64,000 nucleotides of DNA from Gordius sp. MW1 (lineage: Eukaryota > Nematomorpha > Gordioida > Gordea > Gordiidae), in contig OZ038527.1 of the NCBI GenBank assembly GCA_964036665.1, positions 12,555,835 to 12,619,834 on the forward strand. The letters run 5' to 3'. The notes beneath the pieces were generated by a model. That model did not search any database. It saw nothing but the letters and a program-made list of their open reading frames with translations, and was not told the DNA's origin. Positions within the stretch are counted from its first letter, which is position 1; each line of letters begins with the position of its first letter. The position numbers and the translations under genes are program-made. Shown one piece after another: positions 24,961 to 38,216 of this stretch.

Positions 24961-27185
24961 TAATCATGATCGCATAGAGCAATTTTCAAAAATTAAGCAC
25001 TCACGTTACGATACAACAAACTAATCGCAACAATAAAACGTTGTCTTTTGTCAAAATGATAGTTCTCGCAGCTTAAAACCTCTTTTCGGAAGTCAATCGA
25101 GGATAATAGGATTCTCAAATTGGCTTATTTTTATATATTTTTTCAAGCTCTTTCACATAGAATCGAAAAAAATAAATATTTTTACCTCAAAATTTTTCAC
25201 ATTTTTTTCTTTCAACCGTATTCATCCGATAAAAGTTGTCGTTTTCAGACGTGGTTTATATGATAAAAAGTAAAAAGTAAAAATTTATCAGAATCAGAAA
25301 ACTATTACTTTGAAATCATGATCGCATAGAGCAGTTTTCAAAAATTAAAAACTCACGTTGCGATACAAAAAACTAATCGCAACAATAAAACGTTGTCTTT
25401 TGTCAAAATGATAGTTCTCGCAGCTTAAAACCTCTTTTCGGAAGTCAATCGAGGATAATAGGATTCTCAAATTGGCTTATTTTTATTATTTTTTCAAGCT
25501 CTTTCACATAGAATCGAAAAAAATGAATATTTTTACCTCAAAATTTTTAACATTTTTTTATTCAACCGTATTCATCCGATGAAAGTTGTCGTTTTAAGAC
25601 GTTGTTTCCATGATAAAAAGTAAAAATTTATCAGAATCAGAAAACTATTACTTAGAAATCATGATCGCATAGAGCAATTTTCAAAAATTAAGCACTCACG
25701 TTGCGATACAACAAACTAATCGCAACAATAAAACGTTGTCTTTTGTCAAAATGATAGTTCTCGCAGCTAAAAACCTCTTTTCGGAAGTCAATCGAGGATA
25801 ATAGGATTCTCAAATTGGCTTACTTTTATATATTTTTTCAAGCTCTTTCACATAGAATCGAAAAAAATAAATATTTTTACCTCAAAGTTTTTCACATTTC
25901 TTTTCTTTCAACCGTATTCATCCGATGAAAGTTTTCGTTTTCAGACGTTGTTTCCATGATAAAAAGTAAAAATTTATCAGAATCAGAAAACTATTACTTT
26001 GAAATCATGATCGCATAGAGCAGTTTTCAAAAATTAAGCACTCACGTTTGATACAACATACTAATCGCAACAATAAAACGTTGTCTTTTGTCAAAATGAT
26101 AGTTCTCGCAGCTTAAAACCTCTTTCGGAAGTCAATCGAGGATAATAGGATTCTCAAATTGGCTTATTTTTATATATTTTTTTACGCTCTTTTACATAGA
26201 ATCGAAAAAAATGAATATTTTTACCTCAAAATTTTTCACATTTTTTTCTTTCAACTGTATTCATCCGATGAAAGTTGTCGTTTTCAGACGTTGTTTCCAT
26301 GATAAAAAGTAAAAATTTATCAGAATCAGAAAACTATTACTTTGAAATCATGATTGCATAGAGCAATTTTCAAAAATTAAGCACTCACGTTGCGATACAA
26401 CAAACTAATCGCAACAATAAAACGTTGTCTTTTGTCAAAATGATAGTTCTCGCAGCTTAAAACCTCTTTTCGGAAGTCAATCGAGGATAATAGGATTCTC
26501 AAATTGGCTTACTTTTATATATTTTTTCAAGCTCTTTCACATAGAATCGAAAAAAATAAATATTTTTACCTCAAAGTTTTTCACATTTCTTTTCTTTCAA
26601 CCGTATTCATCCGATGAAAGTTGTCGTTTTCAGACGTTGTTTCCATGATAAAAAGTAAAAATTTATCAGAATCAGAAAACTATTACTTTGAAATCATGAT
26701 CGCATAGAGCAATTTTCAAAAATTAAGCACTCACGTTACGATACAACAAACTAATCGCAACAATAAAACGTTGTCTTTTGTCAAAATGATAGTTCTCGCA
26801 GCTTAAAACCTCTTTTCGGAAGTCAATCGAGGATAATAGGATTCTCAAATTGGCTTATTTTTATTATTTTTTCAAGCTCTTTCACATAGAATCGAAAAAA
26901 ATGAATATTTTTACCTCAAAATTTTTAACATTTTTTTATTCAACCGTATTCATCCGATGAAAGTTGTCGTTTTAAGACGTTGTTTCCATGATAAAAAGTA
27001 AAAATTTATCAGAATCAGAAAACTATTACTTAGAAATCATGATCGCATAGAGCAATTTTCAAAAATTAAGCACTCACGTTGCGATACAACAAACTAATCG
27101 CAACAATAAAACGTTGTCTTTTGTCAAAATGATAGTTCTCGCAGCCTAAAACCTCTTTTCGGAAGTCAATCGAGGATAATAGGAT
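24771..27185. repeat. 7-monomer HOR, copy 1 (2415 bp)
   Basis: Monomers start at 24771, 25113, 25465, 25808, 26152, 26497 and 26843: a C/F-like unit with TCATATAGAATCG and an A tail, X, D, E, F, G-like, D. Markers shared with the next copy at an offset of 2415 are TCATATAG (24811), GTGGTTTATATG with an extra AAAAGTA (25251), TTTTATTATTTTTTC (25481), GCTAAAAACC, GTTTTCGTTTTC and CCTCTTTCGG with one T lost (26121). The last D unit ends with a B-type tail (GCAGCCTA), placing the junction between about 27084 and 27144, within the conserved core. Shared sequence begins at 24669, slightly before the monomer boundary. Confidence 0.93.
25113..25464. repeat. X-type monomer, 352 bp with 7-bp insertion
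   Basis: The X unit is the longest monomer here. It carries CCGATAAAAG, GACGTGGTTTATATGATA and a tandem duplication of AAAAGTA, and reads ATTAAAAACTC in place of ATTAAGCACTC. Full copies start at 25113, 27528 and 39248. A partial X unit starts at 40290, where GTGGTTTATATG is followed by a shortened AAAAAGTTATCAG. X tails also appear in units at 39600 and 42359. This marker traces copying between places about 12 to 15 kb apart. Confidence 0.88.
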
Positions 27186-29257
27186 TCTCAAATTGGCTTA
27201 TTTTTATATATTTTTTCAAGCTCTTTCATATAGAATCGAAAAAAATGAATATTTTTTCAAAATTTTTCACATTTTTTTCTTTCAACCGTATTCATCCGAT
27301 GAAAGTTGTCGTTTTCAGACGTTGTTTCCATGATAAAAAGTAAAAATTTATCAGAATCAGAAAACTATTACTTTGTAATCATGATCGCATAGAGCAATTT
27401 TCAAAAATTAAGCACTCACGTTACGATACAACAAACTAATCGCAACAATAAAACGTTGTCTTTTGTCAAAATGATAGTTCTCGCAGCTTAAAACCTCTTT
27501 TCGGAAGTCAATCGAGGATAATAGGATTCTCAAATTGGCTTATTTTTATATATTTTTTCAAGCTCTTTCACATAGAATCGAAAAAAATAAATATTTTTAC
27601 CTCAAAATTTTTCACATTTTTTTCTTTCAACCGTATTCATCCGATAAAAGTTGTCGTTTTCAGACGTGGTTTATATGATAAAAAGTAAAAAGTAAAAATT
27701 TATCAGAATCAGAAAACTATTACTTTGAAATCATGATCGCATAGAGCAGTTTTCAAAAATTAAAAACTCACGTTGCGATACAAAAAACTAATCGCAACAA
27801 TAAAACGTTGTCTTTTGTCAAAATGATAGTTCTCGCAGCTTAAAACCTCTTTTCGGAAGTCAATCGAGGATAATAGGATTCTCAAATTGGCTTATTTTTA
27901 TTATTTTTTCAAGCTCTTTCACATAGAATCGAAAAAAATGAATATTTTTACCTCAAAATTTTTAACATTTTTTTATTCAACCGTATTCATCCGATGAAAG
28001 TTGTCGTTTTAAGACGTTGTTTCCATGATAAAAAGTAAAAATTTATCAGAATCAGAAAACTATTACTTAGAAATCATGATCGCATAGAGCAATTTTCAAA
28101 AATTAAGCACTCACGTTGCGATACAACAAACTAATCGCAACAATAAAACGTTGTCTTTTGTCAAAATGATAGTTCTCGCAGCTAAAAACCTCTTTTCGGA
28201 AGTCAATCGAGGATAATAGGATTCTCAAATTGGCTTACTTTTATATATTTTTTCAAGCTCTTTCACATAGAATCGAAAAAAATAAATATTTTTACCTCAA
28301 AGTTTTTCACATTTCTTTTCTTTCAACCGTATTCATCCGATGAAAGTTTTCGTTTTCAGACGTTGTTTCCATGATAAAAAGTAAAAATTTATCAGAATCA
28401 GAAAACTATTACTTTGAAATCATGATCGCATAGAGCAGTTTTCAAAAATTAAGCACTCACGTTTGATACAACATACTAATCGCAACAATAAAACGTTGTC
28501 TTTTGTCAAAATGATAGTTCTCGCAGCTTAAAACCTCTTTCGGAAGTCAATCGAGGATAATAGGATTCTCAAATTGGCTTATTTTTATATATTTTTTTAC
28601 GCTCTTTTACATAGAATCGAAAAAAATGAATATTTTTACCTCAAAATTTTTCACATTTTTTTCTTTCAACCGTATTCATCCGATGAAAGTTGTCGTTTTC
28701 AGACGTTGTTTCCATGATAAAAAGTAAAAATTTATCAGAATCAGAAAACTATTACTTTGAAATCATGATTGCATAGAGCAATTTTCAAAAATTAAGCACT
28801 CACGTTGCGATACAACAAACTAATCGCAACAATAAAACGTTGTCTTTTGTCAAAATGATAGTTCTCGCAGCTTAAAACCTCTTTTCGGAAGTCAATCGAG
28901 GATAATAGGATTCTCAAATTGGCTTACTTTTATATATTTTTTCAAGCTCTTTCACATAGAATCGAAAAAAATAAATATTTTTACCTCAAAGTTTTTCACA
29001 TTTCTTTTCTTTCAACCGTATTCATCCGATGAAAGTTGTCGTTTTCAGACGTTGTTTCCATGATAAAAAGTAAAAATTTATCAGAATCAGAAAACTATTA
29101 CTTTGAAATAATGATCGCATAGAGCAATTTTCAAAAATTAAGCACTCACGTTACGATACAACAAACTAATCGCAACAATAAAACGTTGTCTTTTGTCAAA
29201 ATGATAGTTCTCGCAGCTTAAAACCTCTTTTTGGAAGTCAATCGAGGATAATAGGAT
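27186..29257. repeat. 7-monomer HOR, copy 2, truncated
   Basis: Monomers start at 27186, 27528, 27880, 28223, 28567 and 28912. The shared stretch is 24669-26694 against 27084-29109, about 2026 bp. The one difference I noticed is a T at 26256 (AACTGTAT) where this copy has C. Divergence at 29110 turns the G-like unit into a regular G (GAAATAATGATC). The array then continues in canonical order with H. The 4-monomer spacing of the TTATTATTTTTTC D units (25481, 26859) and the later 27896 unit shows the same D variant was copied twice in this region. Confidence 0.92.
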
Positions 29258-32200
29258 TCTCCAATTGGCTTATTTTTATATATTTTTTTACGCTCTTTCA
29301 CATAGAATCGAAAAAAATGAATATTTTTACCTCAAAATTTTTCACATTTTTTTACTCAACCGTATTCATCCGATGAAAGTTGTCGTTTTCAGACGTTGTT
29401 TCCATGATAAAAAGTAAAAATTTATCAGAATCAGAAAACTATTACTTTGAAATAATGATCGCATAGAGCAATTTTCAAATATTAAGAACTCACGTTACGA
29501 TACAACAAACTAATCGCAACAATAAAACGTTGTCTTTTGTCAAAATGATAGTTCTCGCAGCTTAAAACCTCTTTTTGGAAGTCAATCGAGGATAATAGGA
29601 TTCTCCAATTGGCTTATTTTTATATATTTTTTTACGCTCATTCACATAGAATCGAAAAAAATAAATATTTTTACCTCAAAGTTTTTCACATTTCTTTTCT
29701 TTCAACCGTATTCATCCGATGAAAGTTGTCGTTTTCAGACGTTGTTTCCATGATAAAAAGTAAAAATTTATCAGAATCAGAAAACTATTACTTTGAAATC
29801 ATGATCGCATAGAGCAATTTTCAAAAATTAAGCACTCACGTTACGATACAACAAACTAATCGCAACAATAAAACGTTGTCTTTTGTCAAAATGATAGTTC
29901 TCGCAGCTTAAAACCTCTTTTCGGAAGTCAATCGAGGATAATAGGATTCTCAAATCGGCTTACTTTTATATATTTTTTTACGCTCTGTCACATAGAATCG
30001 AAAAAAATAAATATTTTTACCTCAAAGGTTTCACATTTCTTTTCTTTCAACCGTATTCATCCGATGAAAGTTGTCGTTTTCAGACGTTGTTTCCATGATA
30101 AAAAGTAAAAATTTATCAGAATCAGAAAACTATTACTTTGAAATCATGATTGCATAGAGCAGTTTTCAAAAATTAAGCACTCACGTTTGATACAACATAC
30201 TAATCGCAACAATAAAACGTTGTCTTTTGTCAAAATGATAGTTCTCGCAGCTTAAAACCTCTTTTCGGAAGTCAATCGAGGATAATAGGATTCTCAAATC
30301 GGCTTACTTTTATATATTTTTTTACGCTCTGTCACATAGAATCGAAAAAAATAAATATTTTTACCTCAAAGTTTTTCACATTTCTTTTCTTTCAACCGTA
30401 TTCATCCGATGAAAGTTGTCGTTTTCAGACGTTGTTTCCATGATAAAAAGTAAAAATTTATCAGAATCAGAAAACTATTACTTTGAAATCATGATCGCAT
30501 AGAGCAGTTTTCAAAAATTAAGCACTCACGTTTGATACAACATACTAATCGCAACAATAAAACGTTGTCTTTTGTCAAAATGATAGTTCTCGCTGCTTAA
30601 AACCTCTTTTCGGAAGTCAATCGAGGATAATAGGATTCTCAAATTGGCTTATTTTTATATATTTTTTTACGCTCTTTTACATAGAATCGAAAAAAATGAA
30701 TATTTTTACCTCAAAATTTTTCACATTTTTTTCTTTCAACCGTATTCATCCGATGAAAGTTGTCGTTTTCAGACGTTGTTTCCATGATAAAAAGTAAAAA
30801 TTTATCAGAATCAGAAAACTATTACTTTGAAATCATGATTGCATAGAGCAATTTTCAAAAATTAAGCACTCACGTTGCGATACAACAAACTAATCGCAAC
30901 AATAAAACGTTGTCTTTTGTCAAAATGATAGTTCTCGCAGCTTAAAACCTCTTTTCGGAAGACAATCGAGGATAATAGGATTCTCAAATTGGCTTACTTT
31001 TATATATTTTTTCAAGCTCTTTCACATAGAATCGAAAAAAATAAATATTTTTACCTCAAAGTTTTTCACATTTCTTTTCTTTCAACCGTATTCATCCGAT
31101 GAAAGTTGTCGTTTTCAGACGTTGTTTCCATGATAAAAAGTAAAAATTTATCAGAATCAGAAAACTATTACTTTGAAATAATGATCGCATAGAGCAATTT
31201 TCAAAAATTAAGCACTCACGTTACGATACAACAAACTAATCGCAACAATAAAACGTTGTCTTTTGTCAAAATGATAGTTCTCGCAGCTTAAAACCTCTTT
31301 TTGGAAGTCAATCGAGGATAATAGGATTCTCCAATTGGCTTATTTTTATATATTTTTTTACGCTCTTTCACATAGAATCGAAAAAAATGAATATTTTTAC
31401 CTCAAAATTTTTCACATTTTTTTACTCAACCGTATTCATCCGATGAAAGTTGTCGTTTTCAGACGTTGTTTCCATGATAAAAAGTAAAAATTTATCAGAA
31501 TCAGAAAACTATTACTTTGAAATAATGATCGCATAGAGCAATTTTCAAATATTAAGAACTCACGTTACGATACAACAAACTAATCGCAACAATAAAACGT
31601 TGTCTTTGTCAAAATGATAGTTCTCGCAGCTTAAAACCTCTTTTTGGAAGTCAATCGAGGATAATAGGATTCTCCAATTGGCTTATTTTTATATATTTTT
31701 TTACGCTCATTCACATAGAATCGAAAAAAATGAATATTTTTACCTCAAAATTTTTCACATTTTTTTACTCAACCGTATTCATCCGATGAAAGTTGTCGTT
31801 TTCAGACGTTGTTTCCATGATAAAAAGTAAAAATTTATCAGAATCAGAAAACTATTACTTTGAAATAATGATCGCATAGAGCAATTTTCAAATATTAAGA
31901 ACTCACGTTACGATACAACAAACTAATCGCAACAATAAAACGTTGTCTTTTGTCAAAATGATAGTTCTCGCAGCCCAAAACCTCTTTTCGGAAGTCAATC
32001 GAGGATAATAGTATTCTCCAATTGGCATATTTTTATATATTTTTTTACGCTCTTTCACATAAAATCGAAAAAAATGAATATTTTTACCTCAAAATTTTTC
32101 ACATTTTTTTATTCAACCGTATTCATCCGATGAAAGTTGTACTTTTCAGACGTTGTTTCCATGATAAAAAGTAAAAATTTATCAGAATCAGAAAACTATT

Positions 32201-33392
32201 ACTTTGTAATCATGATCGCATAGAGCAATTTTCAAAAATTAAGCACTCACGTTACGATACAACAAACTAATCGCAACAATAAAACGTTGTCTTTTGTCAA
32301 AATGATAGTTCTCGCAGCTTAAAACCTCTTTTCGGAAGTCAATCGAGGATAATAGGATTCTCAAATCGGCTTATTTTTATATATTCTTTTACGCTCTTTC
32401 ACATAGAATCGAAAAAAATCAATATTTTTACTTCAAAATTTTACACATTTTTTTCTTTCAACCGTATTCATCCGATGAAAGTTGTCGTTTTCAGACGTTG
32501 TTTCCATGATTAAAAGTAAAAATTTATCAGAATCAGAAAACTATTACTTTGAAATCATGATTGCATAGAGCAGTTTTCAAAAATTAAGCACTCACGTTGC
32601 CATACAACAAACTAATCGCAACAATAAAACGTTGTCTTTTGTCAAAATGATAGTTCTCGCAGCCTAAAACCTCTTTTCGGAAGTCAATCGAGGATAATAG
32701 GATTCTCAAATTGGCTTATTTTTATATATTTTTTCAAGCTCTTTCACATAGAATCGAAAAAAATGAATATTTTTACCTCAAAATTTTTCACATTTTTTTC
32801 TTTCAACCGTATTCATCCGATGAAAGTTGTCGTTTTCAGACGTTGTTTCCATGATAAAAAGTAAAAATTTATCAGAATCAGAAAACTATTACTTTGAAAT
32901 CATGATTGCATAGAGCAGTTTTCAAAAATTAAGCACTCACGTTACGATACAACAAACTAATCGCAACAATAAAACGTTGTCTTTTGTCAAAATGATAGTT
33001 CTCGCAGCTTAAAACCTCTTTTCGGAAGTCAATCGAGAATAATAGGATTCTCAAATTGGCTTACTTTTATATATTTTTTCAAGCTCTTTCACATAGAATC
33101 GAAAAAAATGAATATTTTTACCTCAAAATTTTTCACATTTTTTTATTCAACCGTATTCATCCGATGAAAGTTGTCGTTTTAAGACGTTGTTTGCATGATA
33201 AAAAGTAAAAATTTATCAGAATCAGAAAACTATTACTTAGAAATCATGATCGCATAGAGCAATTTTCAAAAATTAAGCACTCACGTTGCGATACAACAAA
33301 CTAATCGCAACAATAAAACGTTGTCTTTTGTCAAAATGATAGTTCTCGCAGCTTAAAACCTCTTTTCGGAAGTCAATCGAGGATAATAGGAT
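29258..33392. repeat. Mostly canonical-order block (12 units)
   Basis: Monomers start at 29258, 29602, 29948, 30292, 30637, 30982, 31328, 31671, 32015, 32359, 32704 and 33049: H, an I chimera, Q, Q, F, G, H, I, A, B, C, D. The unit at 29602 starts as I (CTCATTCACAT) and becomes E- or G-like (AAATAAATATTTTTACCTC) by 29665. The run Q Q F G H I A (29948-32358) matches the same run in the 11-mer at 5150-7558, about 24.8 kb upstream. Here it continues with true B, C and D rather than B' and E. A 1-bp loss (TGTCTTTGTC near 31607) shortens one G/H unit to 343 bp. Confidence 0.88.
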
Positions 33393-35115
33393 TCTCCAAT
33401 TGGCTTATTTTTATATATTTTTTTACGCTCATTCACATAGAATCGAAAAAAATGAATATTTTTACCTCAAAATTTTTCACATTTTTTTACTCAACCGTAT
33501 TCATCCGATGAAAGTTGTCGTTTTCAGACGTTGTTTCCATGATAAAAAGTAAAAATTTATCAGAATCAGAAAACTATTACTTTGAAATAATGATCGCATA
33601 GAGCAATTTTCAAATATTAAGAACTCACGTTACGATACAACAAACTAATCGCAACAATAAAACGTTGTCTTTTGTCAAAATGATAGTTCTCGCAGCCCAA
33701 AACCTCTTTTCGGAAGTCAATCGAGGATAATAGTATTCTCCAATTGGCTTATTTTTATATATTTTTTTACGCTCTTTCACATAAAATCGAAAAAAATGAA
33801 TATTTTTACCTCAAAATTTTTCACATTTTTTTATTCAACCGTATTCATCCGATGAAAGTTGTACTTTTCAGACGTTGTTTCCATGATAAAAAGTAAAAAT
33901 TTATCAGAATCAGAAAACTATTACTTTGTAATCATGATCGCATAGAGCAATTTTCAAAAATTAAGCACTCACGTTACGATACAACAAACTAATCGCAACA
34001 ATAAAACGTTGTCTTTTGTCAAAATGATAGTTCTCGCAGCTTAAAACCTCTTTTCGGAAGTCAATCGAGGATAATAGGATTCTCAAATTGGCTTACTTTT
34101 ATATATTTTTTCAAGCTCTTTCACATTGAATCGAAAAAAATGAATATTTTTACCTCAAAATTTTTCACATTTTTTTCTTTCAACCGTATTCATCCGATGA
34201 AAGTTGTCGTTTTCAGACGTTGTTTCCATGATAAAAAGTAAAAATTTATCAGAATCAGAAAACTATTACTTTGAAATCATGATTGCATAGAGCAGTTTTC
34301 AAAAATTAAGCACTCACGTTACGATACAACAAACTAATCGCAACAATAAAACGTTGTCTTTTGTCAAAATGATAGTTCTCGCAGCTTAAAACCTCTTTTC
34401 GGAAGTCAATCGAGGATAATAGGATTCTCAAATTGGCTTATTTTTATATATTTTTTCAAGCTCTTTCACATAGAATCGAAAAAAATGAATATTTTTACCT
34501 CAAAATTTTTCACATTTTTTTATTCAACCGTATTCATCCGATGAAAGTTGTCGTTTTAAGACGTTGTTTCCATGATAAAAAGTAAAAATTTATCAGAATC
34601 AGAAAACTATTACTTAGAAATCATGATCGCATAGAGCAATTTTCAAAAATTAAGCACTCACGTTGCGATACAACAAACTAATCGCAACAATAAAACGTTG
34701 TCTTTTGTCAAAATGATAGTTCTCGCAGCTTAAAACCTCTTTTCGGAAGTCAATCGAGGATAATAGGATTCTCAAATTGGCTTACTTTTATATATTTTTT
34801 CAAGCTCTTTCACATAGAATCGAAAAAAATAAATATTTTTACCTCAAAGTTTTTCACATTTCTTTTCTTTCAACCGTATTCATCCGATGAAAGTTGTCGT
34901 TTTCAGACGTTGTTTCCATGATAAAAAGTAAAAATTTATCAGAATCAGAAAACTATTACTTTGAAATCATGATTGCATAGAGCAATTTTCAAAAATTAAG
35001 CACTCACGTTGCGATACAACAAACTAATCGCAACAATAAAACGTTGTCTTTTGTCAAAATGATAGTTCTCGCAGCTTAAAACCTCTTTTCGGAAGTCAAT
35101 CGAGGATAATAGGAT
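33393..35115. repeat. Five-unit block I A C D E/F
   Basis: Monomers start at 33393, 33737, 34081, 34426 and 34770. After D at 33049 the array jumps back to I and A, five monomers after the previous I-A pair (31671-32358), then to C and D without B. The C unit begins with CTTACTTTTA like D, G or E and has ACATTGAATCG. The last unit starts like E (CTCAAAGTTTTT) and ends like F (GATTG, CAATTTT, GTTGCG), the same chimera type as the unit at 12382. The canonical G follows. Confidence 0.85.
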
Positions 35116-38100
35116 TCTCAAATTGGCTTACTTTTATATATTTTTTCAAGCTCTTTCACATAGAATCGAAAAAAATAAATATTTTTACCTCAAAGTTTTT
35201 CACATTTCTTTTCTTTCAACCGTATTCATCCGATGAAAGTTGTCGTTTTCAGACGTTGTTTCCATGATAAAAAGTAAAAATTTATCAGAATCAGAAAACT
35301 ATTACTTTGAAATAATGATCGCATAGAGCAATTTTCAAAAATTAAGCACTCACGTTACGATACAACAAACTAATCGCAACAATAAAACGTTGTCTTTTGT
35401 CAAAATGATAGTTCTCGCAGCTTAAAACCTCTTTTTGGAAGTCAATCGAGGATAATAGGATTCTCCAATTGGCTTATTTTTATATATTTTTTTACGCTCT
35501 TTCACATAGAATCGAAAAAAATGAATATTTTTACCTCAAAATTTTTCACATTTTTTTACTCAACCGTATTCATCCGATGAAAGTTGTCGTTTTCAGACGT
35601 TGTTTCCATGATAAAAAGTAAAAATTTATCAGAATCAGAAAACTATTACTTTGAAATAATGATCGCATAGAGCAATTTTCAAATATTAAGAACTCACGTT
35701 ACGATACAACAAACTAATCGCAACAATAAAACGTTGTCTTTTGTCAAAATGATAGTTCTCGCAGCTTAAAACCTCTTTTTGGAAGTCAATCGAGGATAAT
35801 AGGATTCTCCAATTGGCTTATTTTTATATATTTTTTTACGCTCATTCACATAGAATCGAAAAAAATGAATATTTTTACCTCAAAATTTTTCACATTTTTT
35901 TACTCAACCGTATTCATCCGATGAAAGTTGTCGTTTTCAGACGTTGTTTCCATGATAAAAGTAAAAATTTATCAGAATCAGAAAACTATTACTTTGAAAT
36001 AATGATCGCATAGAGCAATTTTCAAATATTAAGAACTCACGTTACGATACAACAAACTAATCGCAACAATAAAACGTTGTCTTTTGTCAAAATGATAGTT
36101 CTCGCAGCCCAAAACCTCTTTTCGGAAGTCAATCGAGGATAATAGTATTCTCCAATTGGCTTATTTTTATATATTTTTTTACGCTCTTTCACATAAAATC
36201 GAAAAAAATGAATATTTTTACCTCAAAATTTTTCACATTTTTTTATTCAACCGTATTCATCCGATGAAAGTTGTACTTTTCAGACGTTGTTTCCATGATA
36301 AAAAGTAAAAATTTATCAGAATCAGAAAACTATTACTTTGTAATCATGATCGCATAGAGCAATTTTCAAAAATTAAGCACTCACGTTACGATACAACAAA
36401 CTAATCGCAACAATAAAACGTTGTCTTTTGTCAAAATGATAGTTCTTGCAGCTTAAAACCTCTTTTCGGAAGTCAATCGAGGATAATAGGATTCTCAAAT
36501 CGGCTTATTTTTATATATTCTTTTACGCTCTTTCACATAGAATCGAAAAAAATCAATATTTTTACTTCAAAATTTTACACATTTTTTTCTTTCAACCGTA
36601 TTCATCCGATGAAAGTTGTCGTTTTCAGACGTTGTTTCCATGATTAAAAGTAAAAATTTATCAGAATCAGAAAACTATTACTTTGAAATCATGATTGCAT
36701 AGAGCAGTTTTCAAAAATTAAGCACTCACGTTGCCATACAACAAACTAATCGCAACAATAAAACGTTGTCTTTTGTCAAAATGATAGTTCTCGCAGCCTA
36801 AAACCTCTTTTCGGAAGTCAATCGAGGATAATAGGATTCTCAAATTGGCTTATTTTTATATATTTTTTCAAGCTCTTTCACATAGAATCGAAAAAAATGA
36901 ATATTTTTACCTCAAAATTTTTCACATTTTTTTCTTTCAACCGTATTCATCCGATGAAAGTTGTCGTTTTCAGACGTTGTTTCCATGATAAAAAGTAAAA
37001 ATTTATCAGAATCAGAAAACTATTACTTTGAAATCATGATTGCATAGAGCAGTTTTCAAAAATTAAGCACTCACGTTACGATACAACAAACTAATCGCAA
37101 CAATAAAACGTTGTCTTTTGTCAAAATGATAGTTCTCGCAGCTTAAAACCTCTTTTCGGAAGTCAATCGAGAATAATAGGATTCTCAAATTGGCTTACTT
37201 TTATATATTTTTTCAAGCTCTTTCACATAGAATCGAAAAAAATGAATATTTTTACCTCAAAATTTTTCACATTTTTTTATTCAACCGTATTCATCCGATG
37301 AAAGTTGTCGTTTTAAGACGTTGTTTCCATGATAAAAAGTAAAAATTTATCAGAATCATAAAACTATTACTTAGAAATCATGATCGCATAGAGCAATTTT
37401 CAAAAATTAAGCACTCACGTTGCGATACAACAAACTAATCGCAACAATAAAACGTTGTCTTTTGTCAAAATGATAGTTCTCGCAGCTTAAAACCTCTTTT
37501 CGGAAGTCAATCGAGGATAATAAGATTCTCAAATTGGCTTACTTTTATATATTTTTTCAAGCTCTTTCACATAGAATCGAAAAAAATAAATATTTTTGCC
37601 TCAAAGTTTTTCACATTTCTTTTCTTTCAACCGTATTCATCCGATGAAAGTTGTCGTTTTCAGACGTTGTTTCCATGATAAAAAGTAAAAATTTATCAGA
37701 ATCAGAAAACTATTACTTTGAAATCATGATCGCATAGAGCAGTTTTCAAAAATTAAGCACTCACGTTTGATACAACATACTAATCGCAACAATAAAACGT
37801 TGTCTTTTGTCAAAATGATAGTTCTCGCAGCTTAAAACCTCTTTTCGGAAGTCAATCGAGGATAATAGGATTCTCAAATTGGCTTATTTTTATATATTTT
37901 TTTACGCTCTTTTACATAGAATCGAAAAAAATGAATATTTTTACCTCAAAATTTTTCACATTTTTTTCTTTCAACCGTATTCATCCGATGAAAGTTGTCG
38001 TTTTCAGACGTTGTTTCCATGATAAAAAGTAAAAATTTATCAGAATCAGAAAACTATTACTTTGAAATCATGATTGCATAGAGCAATTTTCAAAAATTAA

Positions 38101-38216
38101 GCACTCACGTTGCGATACAACAAACTAATCGCAACAATAAAACGTTGTCTTTTGTCAAAATGATAGTTCTCGCAGCTTAAAACCTCTTTTCGGAAGTCAA
38201 TCGAGGATAATAGGAT
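35116..38216. repeat. Complete canonical 9-monomer HOR (G H I A B C D E F)
   Basis: Monomers start at 35116, 35462, 35806, 36149, 36493, 36838, 37183, 37527 and 37872, a total of 3101 bp. This is the only stretch where all nine types occur once in the cyclic order that partial runs elsewhere imply. Small private changes are GATAAAAGTAAA with one A lost near 35956, TTCTTGCAGC near 36446, GAATCATAAAAC near 37355 and TTTTTGCCTC near 37598. The block is the best reference for the family's basic higher-order unit; that it is ancestral is inference from the shared order, not shown by dating. Confidence 0.85.
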
